A stretch of 5,499 nt of DNA from the NCBI GenBank assembly GCA_003242115.1, contig QBMP01000104.1, positions 8,072-13,570 of the forward strand, read 5' to 3'. The position numbers were made by a program, and so were the translations under genes. Source of the stretch: Phormidesmis priestleyi. Lineage in GTDB: Bacteria; Cyanobacteriota; Cyanobacteriia; Phormidesmidales; Phormidesmidaceae. The notes under the pieces were generated by a model. The model saw only the letters and a list, made by a program, of their open reading frames with translations, had not been told where the DNA came from and ran no database searches. Below, in pieces: positions 1 through 4,906 of the stretch. Position 1 is the stretch's first letter. Every line of letters starts with the position of its first letter.

Positions 1-26
1 TCATAAAAGCAAGCGCAAAAAAGAGC

Positions 27-806
27 TTAAAAGAGATTATTTGTCAGCGGATTCGAGCGTTGAGATGAGAGGCGATTCTCCGAGGAGAGGCTTCGCCAAC
101 GCACCGAAAGATACAGTAGAATTCCCAGCAGTGGAACTAGCGTACCCACCCAAAAAAGCGCCGCACTGCTCATCTGCTGATTCATTTGACGCTTTGCCAT
201 GTCGTCTCGCAATAGCGGGGCAACCACTGCGCACAGTATACAAAAGTCTAAGCTCATCACATGGATAAAGCGGCTGGTTTGCCACTGCGCCGTAAAATCA
301 TACCAATTAGCCGATAAGTCGCCCTGACTCAGGCCATAGCTCAGCAGCGCTAAAGTTGCTAACAGCAGCGATCGCCCCGTCCAAGGCGAGTCTAAAACTT
401 TGACAAGCCTGCTTTTGGCCGCTGTGAAGGTAGGATTGTGCTGGCGCAAAGCCAGATAAGGCAGTAGAGCAAACGCGCCGACGCCAAAAGAGGCGCTGAC
501 AAAGGGCCAAGCCGGAATTTTTTGGCCTGCGCCGTCGATCAAAGCAAGGTAGGCGTAGATCATTGGCCAGATGCCCATCAGATTAAATAAGGTAACGATG
601 AGCGGATTAATGCCCTGCCATTGGCCAGAAGAAAGCCGGATGATGAGATCTAAGGTTGCTGATGAGGAAACCTCATCGGGAGCGAAGACGAAGGCGTAAA
701 GGCTAAACGCTAGCCATAGCAAGCCAAAAAGCCAGAACGAAGGCCCGGAAAAAAGCCCGGAAAAAAGCCCGGAAGAGGCGCGGGTAGCCTTGTTTTTTTC
801 AATCAT
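27..806 (-). CDS. Multi-pass membrane protein, DUF2834-like, function unknown
   Basis: The gene encodes 259 residues. Hydrophobic stretches at about 23-42, 68-91, 99-120, 144-162, 178-199 and 214-235 suggest six membrane helices, so it is an integral membrane protein, probably of the plasma or thylakoid membrane. The C-terminal half has a segment reading RFIHVMSLDF (179-188) followed by a charged RDDMAKRQ (200-207). From memory this resembles a cyanobacterial and plastid membrane family carrying DUF2834; that match is recalled, not computed. No catalytic motif is visible. The start at 806 is the first ATG of the frame. The bases upstream on the coding strand contain no purine-rich ribosome-binding site, which is common in cyanobacteria. 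The N-terminus (SGLFSGLFSG, about 12-21) is encoded by a 12-bp tandem repeat and is probably a dispensable cytoplasmic tail. The tail after helix six is Ser/Asn/Arg-rich. The gene stands alone, divergent from the pentapeptide gene. Confidence is high that it is a gene and low on family. Confidence 0.8.
   Translation of the reverse strand: MIEKNKATRASSGLFSGLFSGPSFWLFGLLWLAFSLYAFVFAPDEVSSSATLDLIIRLSSGQWQGINPLIVTLFNLMGIWPMIYAYLALIDGAGQKIPAWPFVSASFGVGAFALLPYLALRQHNPTFTAAKSRLVKVLDSPWTGRSLLLATLALLSYGLSQGDLSANWYDFTAQWQTSRFIHVMSLDFCILCAVVAPLLRDDMAKRQMNQQMSSAALFWVGTLVPLLGILLYLSVRWRSLSSENRLSSQRSNPLTNNLF
743..774. repeat. 12-bp tandem repeat, about 2.7 units, in the membrane-protein N-terminus
   Basis: The unit GCCCGGAAAAAA is perfect at 743-754 and 755-766, and the first eight bases recur at 767-774. 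On the coding (minus) strand it adds Phe-Ser-Gly-Leu/Pro blocks four residues at a time near residues 12-22, just before the first membrane helix. The length is a multiple of three, so unit gain or loss keeps the frame. Confidence 0.9.
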
Positions 807-817
807 GGTCGAACTAG

Positions 818-841
818 GAGGATTTGTTTGAGGATTTGTTT
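818..841. repeat. Perfect 12-bp tandem duplication in the divergent intergenic gap
   Basis: GAGGATTTGTTT occurs at 818-829 and again at 830-841 with no mismatch. It lies 11 bp upstream of the start codon of the minus-strand membrane protein, so it is within or close to that gene's leader. The rest of the 168-bp gap (807-974) must hold promoters for both flanking genes, but I could not find a convincing -35/-10 pair for either. Confidence 0.9.
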
Positions 842-974
842 AATGAGAGCGTATTTAAACCTTTGCAGTGAATTTTAAAGTTTTTCATGGCTATGTAACT
901 AAGCCGAATCATTCAACTAAGAAGCGGCTTCTGTAGACTACCTTGAGAATTGGAACAGCTCCGGTACCTGGACT

Positions 975-1841
975 ATGCAATCACGCCTACCACAACATGT
1001 CCTTAGCCTTTATGAAAAGGGCCATCGAGATTTTAGCGGACTGCGCTTAGCAGGGGCTGATTTTGGCGGTCAGATTTTGGTCGGGGTGAACTTCTCCGGC
1101 AGCGATTTGACGGGGGCGAACTTGAGCCGAGCCTTTTTGACGAAGGTGAATTTTACCGGGGCGAATTTGAGTCGGGCAAATTTGATGTTTGCGAAGCTGA
1201 GTGGCTGCGCTTTGGTGCGCACGAAGCTGACGCAAGCTAACTTGCAGGGCGCTTTTGGCGTTGGCGCTGACTTTACGCAGGCGAGCGCTAGCGGGGCGCA
1301 GATGGCCTATGTGAACTTGCGGCGGACGCAGCTAGCCGGGGCGAACTTTAGCGGTACCACCTTAACCGGCTCAAACATGCGCAATGCTCAGATGCCGGGG
1401 GCTAATTTTGCCTGGGCCAACTTCAGCGGCGTTCGGCTGATAGGAGCCGGTATCAGCGGCTGCAATTTTAACGGGGTGAGGTTTGATCACGCGCTGCTGA
1501 ATGGCCTTCACTTTGACGATATGGATCTCAATGGGGTGAGCTTTCAATCAGCTCGATTGAAAGGGGCTAGCTTTAGCCGAGCTAATTTGACGGCGGCTAA
1601 CTTTGAGGCGGCTAGCTTACGAAACAGCGATTTTCAAGATGCTCAGCTCACAGGCGCTAATTTTAATCGAGCGCGACTCCATCGAGTACGGTTTACGCGG
1701 GCGGATTTGCGCCGAATTGATCTGACGCAGGTAGATTGGTCGGATGCTGATTTGAGCGGAACTTGTTTGAGTCAGGCCAATGTTTCAGCCGATGTTTCGG
1801 CCAATATTTCGGCCAATATTTCGGCCAATATTTCGGTATGA
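975..1841 (+). CDS. Pentapeptide-repeat protein with a long unbroken solenoid
   Basis: The 288-residue protein is almost entirely A(D/N)LXX-type pentapeptide repeats. The central Leu/Phe/Met/Ile falls on nearly every residue number divisible by five from F20 to V270. Exceptions are G95 and A105, with a Trp at 255. That is about 50 consecutive pentapeptides without an insertion, predicting a right-handed quadrilateral beta-helix of roughly 12 coils. The opening segment YEKGHRDFSGLRLAGADF (13-30) is the usual entry of cyanobacterial members. There is no signal peptide, membrane helix or attached enzymatic domain, so a soluble cytoplasmic protein is likely. The biochemical role of this family in cyanobacteria is mostly unknown, and nothing here points specifically to gyrase protection. 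Residues 268-288 leave the five-residue register and become a tetrapeptide array, A(N/D)(V/I)S five times plus Val. The stop codon overlaps the start of cutA. The ATG at 975 is chosen because the repeats begin soon after it; no clear ribosome-binding site precedes it. Confidence 0.92.
   Translation: MQSRLPQHVLSLYEKGHRDFSGLRLAGADFGGQILVGVNFSGSDLTGANLSRAFLTKVNFTGANLSRANLMFAKLSGCALVRTKLTQANLQGAFGVGADFTQASASGAQMAYVNLRRTQLAGANFSGTTLTGSNMRNAQMPGANFAWANFSGVRLIGAGISGCNFNGVRFDHALLNGLHFDDMDLNGVSFQSARLKGASFSRANLTAANFEAASLRNSDFQDAQLTGANFNRARLHRVRFTRADLRRIDLTQVDWSDADLSGTCLSQANVSADVSANISANISANISV
1775..1834. repeat. Five-unit 12-bp tandem array at the end of the pentapeptide gene
   Basis: Five contiguous 12-bp units run from 1775 to 1834. 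The last three (1799-1810, 1811-1822, 1823-1834) are identical, GGCCAATATTTC. The first (1775-1786) differs by one base and the second (1787-1798) by three. In the pentapeptide frame each unit encodes Ala-Asn/Asp-Val/Ile-Ser. The array ends 3 bp before the cutA start codon, so it also forms the leader of cutA. The gradient from diverged to identical units suggests recent expansion at the 3' side. Confidence 0.93.
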
Positions 1842-2170
1842 CGGGCGATCGCGCAGTTTGGGCCGTTGTTTTAACGACGGTGGGATCTGAAGCGGAAGCA
1901 GAAATGATCGCGACGGCTGTGATCGAAGCGCAGCTTGCGGCCTGCGTCAGCTTATTTGCAATTAAATCAGTGTATCGCTGGCAGGGAGCGGTGCAGCGTG
2001 AGGCTGAGTGGCAGCTGGTGATCAAAACGCGGCTAGACTGCTTTGAGGCGCTGTCGGTGAAGGTGCTAAAGCTGCACAGCTATGACATACCCGAACTGAT
2101 TGCACTGCCGATTGCTGAAGGCTCGGCGGACTATTTGAGCTGGCTAGGCCAGCAGGTAGTCGGGGACTAA
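1838..2170 (+). CDS. cutA: CutA family protein (divalent cation tolerance)
   Basis: At 110 residues this matches the usual CutA length of about 105-115. Family hallmarks seen are AACVS (34-38), the IKSVYRWQG strand (42-50), EAEWQLVIKT (55-64) and the LHSYDIPELIALPI segment (79-92), ending in YLSWL (99-103). CutA proteins form very stable trimers with a ferredoxin-like fold. The name comes from copper tolerance in E. coli, but the cellular role remains uncertain, and copper binding here is inferred from the family only. The start at 1838 is preferred over an in-frame ATG at 1763. The upstream 25 residues are only a frame-shifted reading of the 12-bp repeat (FGQY units), and the 110-residue form has the normal CutA N-terminus, a short lead into the WAVVLTT strand. 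The ATG shares bases with the preceding TGA (ATGA) and lacks a Shine-Dalgarno, suggesting translation by reinitiation after the pentapeptide gene. A HIP1 octamer overlaps codons 3-5. Confidence 0.93.
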   Translation: MTGDRAVWAVVLTTVGSEAEAEMIATAVIEAQLAACVSLFAIKSVYRWQGAVQREAEWQLVIKTRLDCFEALSVKVLKLHSYDIPELIALPIAEGSADYLSWLGQQVVGD

Positions 2171-2251
2171 CCCATTGGAGTGGGTCATAGCAAAATCAGA
2201 GGAGCCAAAATCAAAGGCGTAAACTCAGGAGCCAACAATAAGATGAGCCCA

Positions 2252-2286
2252 AGGAGCCGGTAAAATCGCTGGCTTCTCTAGTTTTT
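2252..2286 (+). terminator. Rho-independent terminator of the pentapeptide-cutA unit
   Basis: AGGAGCCGG (2252-2260) pairs with CTGGCTTCT (2269-2277) in a 9-bp stem with two G-U pairs and an 8-base loop. It is followed after four bases by five T (2282-2286). It sits about 80 bp past the cutA stop in the right orientation. The stem is moderately strong and the T-run short, so termination may be partial. Confidence 0.55.
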
Positions 2287-2390
2287 GAGTCTATCGTGTT
2301 GACTACGCTATTTGTAGGCAATTTGCCGCATACCTTTTAGATGCCTCATTGGGTTAACCTACTGTATCTTCACTTACCGCTTTCGGTCGG

Positions 2391-2419
2391 TTTACAAGCC
2401 TTTTGCAACCCTTTATTGT
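2391..2419 (+). promoter_or_regulatory. Candidate sigma70-type promoter for the acyltransferase operon
   Basis: TTTACA (2391-2396, five of six to the -35 consensus) is followed by a 17-bp spacer and TATTGT (2414-2419, four of six to the -10 consensus). It lies about 54 bp upstream of the acyltransferase ATG, giving a short leader. It is the best match I found in the gap. It is inferred from motif and spacing only. Confidence 0.42.
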
Positions 2420-2472
2420 TAAGGATAGATCCGTGATTGCATGGGTAATAAAGTTCGCTTATTTTTGACCTA

Positions 2473-3189
2473 ATGCTGCTGAGCCCTCTTGAAGTTTCTC
2501 GCTGGATGCTGTTTTCTATGGGCGTTCGCATTCGTCTGCATGATGCAGAGCGACTGCCGCGATCGCCTTTTCTGATAATTGCCAATCACCGCAGCTTTTT
2601 GGATGCACCCTTACTGATTGCTGCTGCTGCTCAGCCAGTGCATTTTGCCTGCCATCACTACATGGCTCAAGTGCCGGTAATGCGCGATGTGATTGATGCG
2701 TTGGGCTGCTTTCCTTTAGATGAACCCAATCAGCGCGGGCGCACTTTTTTTAAGCAAGCGACGGGGTTTTTGCGATCGCAAGAATCCATTGGCGTTTTTC
2801 CAGAAGGTACTGGCCCCATGATTGATGTGCCCTCACCGACTCAAGTCGGCGCATTTCATCGGGGCTTTGCTCACCTTGCACTCAGAGCCCCGATTGCCGA
2901 TTTTCAAATCGTTCCGGCGGCGATTTTGGCCATCGAAGAAAAGCAGCAAAAGACCATTCCTCTCAAAATGCTGAGCTGGTTTGATCCAAGTGAACCTTTG
3001 TTTAAGCGGGCAGGGCAGCACCCGGCGGTGATTTATCAGCGGGTGGCCGTAGCGATTGGGAAGCCAGTGCCGGTGACCGATTTGCTGCGCCAGGGCTATC
3101 GCGGTAAGGGGGCGGGTCAGGTAGCGGCAGATTTGAGCGCTCGCTGTCACGATGAGATTCAATCTTTACTCAATGCCGGGTGCTATTGA
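2473..3189 (+). CDS. PlsC-type lysophospholipid acyltransferase (LPLAT family)
   Basis: The 238-residue protein carries the acyltransferase block order. Block I is NHRSFLD (38-44), the HX4D catalytic His39/Asp44 pair. A block II-like GCFPLDEPNQRGR lies at 78-90, block III FPEGT at 109-113, and a block IV-like IVPAAI at 146-151. These enzymes move an acyl chain from acyl-ACP or acyl-CoA to a lysophospholipid or related alcohol at the membrane. The family includes 1-acylglycerol-3-phosphate acyltransferase, but this protein need not be the main PlsC. Length is normal for the family. The N-terminus lacks a strong membrane helix; the amphipathic first 20 residues may attach it peripherally. The start is the first ATG after an in-frame stop at 2449-2451, with no Shine-Dalgarno. 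The 3' end overlaps the hydrolase gene for any start of the latter upstream of 3190, implying a shared operon and perhaps a shared substrate. Two HIP1 sites lie inside it. Substrate is unknown. Confidence 0.9.
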   Translation: MLLSPLEVSRWMLFSMGVRIRLHDAERLPRSPFLIIANHRSFLDAPLLIAAAAQPVHFACHHYMAQVPVMRDVIDALGCFPLDEPNQRGRTFFKQATGFLRSQESIGVFPEGTGPMIDVPSPTQVGAFHRGFAHLALRAPIADFQIVPAAILAIEEKQQKTIPLKMLSWFDPSEPLFKRAGQHPAVIYQRVAVAIGKPVPVTDLLRQGYRGKGAGQVAADLSARCHDEIQSLLNAGCY

Positions 3190-4111
3190 TTTGCCTATGA
3201 CTGCGTCGATGACTGGGCCGATGACCGGGCCTATACCTACGTCCAGGCGTGTCACCAGCGATGCCGTTCGTCTGCTGACACCGAGGCCCGTGCGATCTGG
3301 CCAGCCGCTATTTATCTTTTTGCCCGGAATGGATGGCACTGGCACCTTACTGCGCTCTCAGCTAGATCGCCTAGTGCCTTGGTTCGACATACGCTGTGTG
3401 GCTATCTCCAATCAAGACAATATCGACTGGGAGCCGCTGGCTAGACAGATCAGCGATTTAATTGAATCAGCGCTGGCGGCAGATAGTAGCAAAAATAGTG
3501 GCAAAAATAGCAGCAAAAAAAGGGCTCAACCACATCCAAACCCAAAAGAGGGTGCCTCCCAAGGCCGTCGTCGCGCCGTCTATCTCTGTGGAGAGTCCTT
3601 TGGCGGCTGCCTAGCAATGCAGGTACTCTCGCTCTCGCCGCATCTGTTTGATCGGGTAATCTTGGTCAATCCAGCCTCCTCATTTCGGCGATTGCCCTGG
3701 ATGCAGCTCGGCTCTATGATCACCCGGCAGCTGCCCGATTTGGCCTATCGCTACAGCGCTCGGGGCTTAGTACCGTTTTTAATTGAGGCGAATCGAGTGC
3801 CCAAGCGCGACCAAGTAGCCCTCGAAAAAGCGATGGGTTCAGTCCCAGCCAAAACTGCCGCTTGGCGAATGCTGCTGCTCAGCCGCTTTGAGGCCGAACG
3901 CTTACCGCTAGAGCGAATGAACCAACCCGTGTTACTCATTGCGGGCGGTCAAGATAAGCTCTTGCCTTCTATCCGCGAAGCCCGCAGCCTACAGCGCCGC
4001 TTTCCCAATGCTCAGCTCACCATTTTGCCCAACAGCGGCCATGCCTGCCTGCTAGAGTGGGACGTCAATCTACCCAAAATTCTCCGCCAGCACAATTTCT
4101 TAGATCCCTAA
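3173..4111 (+). CDS. Alpha/beta hydrolase resembling the N-terminal half of plant phytyl ester synthases
   Basis: The frame is open from an ATG at 3152 (319 residues, the numbering used here). ATGs at 3173 and 3197 are also possible; 3173 is given, overlapping the acyltransferase by 17 bp, but no ribosome-binding site decides it. Conserved sequence starts only near residue 50. LFIFLPGMDGTG (53-64) is the oxyanion-loop region, and GESFGG (147-152) is the nucleophile elbow with Ser149. Asp268 (GGQDKLL) and His297 (SGHACLLE) complete the triad. LPGMDGTG, the GES-G-C-LA elbow and ILVNPAS (170-176) recall, from memory, the hydrolase domain of plant esterase/lipase/thioesterase proteins such as PES1/PES2, which act on acyl donors. 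A lipase, thioesterase or acyl-transfer role on membrane lipid is therefore inferred. Residues 109-141 form a Lys/Ser/Asn-rich insert, partly encoded by a 12-bp repeat, between core strands. The N-terminus is also repeat-derived (MTGP units). There is no signal peptide, so it is probably cytoplasmic or peripheral. Confidence 0.85.
   Translation: MPGAIDLPMTASMTGPMTGPIPTSRRVTSDAVRLLTPRPVRSGQPLFIFLPGMDGTGTLLRSQLDRLVPWFDIRCVAISNQDNIDWEPLARQISDLIESALAADSSKNSGKNSSKKRAQPHPNPKEGASQGRRRAVYLCGESFGGCLAMQVLSLSPHLFDRVILVNPASSFRRLPWMQLGSMITRQLPDLAYRYSARGLVPFLIEANRVPKRDQVALEKAMGSVPAKTAAWRMLLLSRFEAERLPLERMNQPVLLIAGGQDKLLPSIREARSLQRRFPNAQLTILPNSGHACLLEWDVNLPKILRQHNFLDP
3197..3232. repeat. Three-unit 12-bp tandem repeat at the hydrolase N-terminus
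   Basis: The units are 3197-3208, 3209-3220 and 3221-3232, and neighbouring units agree at 10 of 12 bases. Each begins ATGAC, so every unit offers an in-frame Met and encodes Met-Thr-Ala-Ser, Met-Thr-Gly-Pro, Met-Thr-Gly-Pro. It starts 7 bp after the acyltransferase stop and creates three closely spaced potential start codons. Confidence 0.85.
3485..3520. repeat. Three-unit 12-bp tandem repeat in the hydrolase linker
   Basis: The units are AGTAGCAAAAAT (3485-3496), AGTGGCAAAAAT (3497-3508, one mismatch) and AGCAGCAAAAAA (3509-3520, two mismatches to the first). They encode Ser-Ser/Gly-Lys-Asn/Lys blocks at residues 112-123, in a basic, hydrophilic stretch just before the strand leading to the nucleophile serine. 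The segment is most likely a surface loop. Confidence 0.88.
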
Positions 4112-4155
4112 AATCCCCTATTATTTAGGTTAGGTTCCCTTACTCCCGTGCCCCC

Positions 4156-4179
4156 ATGCCAAAGCCCATGCCAAAGTCT
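4156..4179. repeat. 12-bp duplication carrying the psb32 start codon
   Basis: ATGCCAAAGCCC (4156-4167) is followed directly by ATGCCAAAGTCT (4168-4179), agreeing at 10 of 12 bases. The duplication copies the start codon, giving Met-Pro-Lys-Pro-Met-Pro-Lys-Ser. Translation could begin at either ATG, four codons apart. It changes only the positively charged N-region of the signal sequence. Confidence 0.8.
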
Positions 4180-4881
4180 TTCGGCTGGTTGATTCAGCCC
4201 CTGTTTACAATATTTTGCCTTTTAGTCATTATGCTGCTGGCTTTCCCGGTAACCGCAACGCCTGCATTGGCGACGGGGCTTTACAGTATGCCGCAGACCG
4301 CAAGTAGCTGGGTGCTAGATGAAGCCGATCAGATTTCTCGGCTAAACCAGGGCAAAATCGAAAGTGAGCTTGAGCAGCTAGCAACTCAAACAGGTGACGA
4401 AGTGCGTTTTGTCACCATTCATCGGCTAGATTATGGCGAAACGGCTCAGACCTTTGCTGACGAGCTGATGGAGCGCTGGTTTCCTACGGCTGAAGCGCAG
4501 GCGAATGAAACAGTAATTGTGCTAGATGATGTGACCAATAATATTGGCATTAGCGTTGGCGACCAGTCGGCAAAAGCGCTTACCCCTGACATTGCCGAAA
4601 GCGTCATCAGCGAGACAATGAAGGTGCCTCTATTGCGCGGCAATCAATATAATCAGTCCGTTTTAAACGCGACCGATCGATTGGTCGCGGTGATGTCGGG
4701 TGAACCTGATCCTGGCCCACCGGAATACGACAGCACAATAGATACTGACAGAAACTTTGCCACCGCCGAAGAAACCGAAGCTACTCGCGGATCTTCCACT
4801 GTGGTAGTGGTGGTGCTATTGATAGCGGCTACTGTGATTCCGATGGCAACCTACTATTGGTATATATCAGCAGGCGGTTAA
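4156..4881 (+). CDS. psb32: Psb32/TLP18.3-like TPM-domain protein of photosystem II maintenance
   Basis: The 241-residue protein starts with a basic region and a hydrophobic core (about 11-34), then ALA|TG at 37-41, a good signal-peptidase site. The soluble domain therefore lies in the thylakoid lumen or periplasm. Residues about 52-182 form a TPM domain: VLDEADQISRLNQGKI (53-68), GDEVRFVTIHRLDYG (80-94), FADELMERWFP (100-110), ETVIVLDDVTNNIGISVG (118-135) and a closing GEPDPGPP (182-189). A variable acidic linker (190-210) leads to a C-terminal helix (about 215-236) anchoring it in the membrane. Cyanobacterial Psb32 (Synechocystis Sll1390) and plant TLP18.3 share this plan and support PSII repair and photoprotection; a phosphatase activity has been reported for the plant protein. 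The gene begins 44 bp after the hydrolase stop, with only a weak 6-bp hairpin (4107-4112 with 4124-4129) lacking a T-run, so read-through from the upstream pair is possible. No Shine-Dalgarno is visible. Confidence 0.88.
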   Translation: MPKPMPKSFGWLIQPLFTIFCLLVIMLLAFPVTATPALATGLYSMPQTASSWVLDEADQISRLNQGKIESELEQLATQTGDEVRFVTIHRLDYGETAQTFADELMERWFPTAEAQANETVIVLDDVTNNIGISVGDQSAKALTPDIAESVISETMKVPLLRGNQYNQSVLNATDRLVAVMSGEPDPGPPEYDSTIDTDRNFATAEETEATRGSSTVVVVVLLIAATVIPMATYYWYISAGG

Positions 4882-4906
4882 TCTCTTGGTAATTAATCGA
4901 GAAAGC

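Larger units (their letters stand above)
2171..2472. other. Intergenic region between cutA and the acyltransferase gene
   Basis: This 302-bp gap contains no credible coding sequence; the minus-strand frame across 2370-2585 is short and overlaps the acyltransferase gene. The left third is a degenerate repeat zone: AAAATCA(G/A)AGG occurs at 2192-2202 and 2207-2217, and AGGAGCC at 2200-2206, 2227-2233 and 2252-2258. The third AGGAGCC copy is the left arm of the terminator hairpin. The right third contains the candidate promoter and a tiny ACCG/CGGT hairpin at 2376-2387. A weak 5-bp hairpin (2170-2174 with 2181-2185) follows the cutA stop but has no T-run. Nothing is seen in the middle. Confidence 0.7.

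Noticed and set aside
807..974. Promoters for the divergent membrane-protein and pentapeptide genes
   Set aside because: I tested several candidates, such as TTGCAG at 863 and TATGTA at 892, but spacing or match was poor, so none is reported.
1775..1834. A CRISPR-like array
   Set aside because: The units are 12 bp with no spacers and are coding; this is a tandem repeat, not a CRISPR.
1763..1837. A 25-residue N-terminal extension of CutA from an upstream ATG
   Set aside because: It is a second-frame reading of the 12-bp repeat (FGQY units), lies wholly inside the pentapeptide gene, and would make CutA longer than its family.
1693..2025. A 110-residue minus-strand frame across the repeat array
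   Set aside because: It is antisense to the pentapeptide and cutA genes, with repeats (KYWP units) that only mirror the 12-bp array.
2299..2336. A promoter built on TTGACT at 2299-2304
   Set aside because: The -35 match is good, but no acceptable -10 lies 16-18 bp downstream; the pair at 2391/2414 is better.
2370..2585. A 71-residue minus-strand gene in the gap before the acyltransferase
   Set aside because: It overlaps the start of the acyltransferase and the candidate promoter, and has low-complexity, unrecognisable sequence.
4107..4129. A terminator between the hydrolase gene and psb32
   Set aside because: The stem is 6 bp and AT-rich (CCTAAA/TTTAGG), with an 11-base loop and no following T-run.
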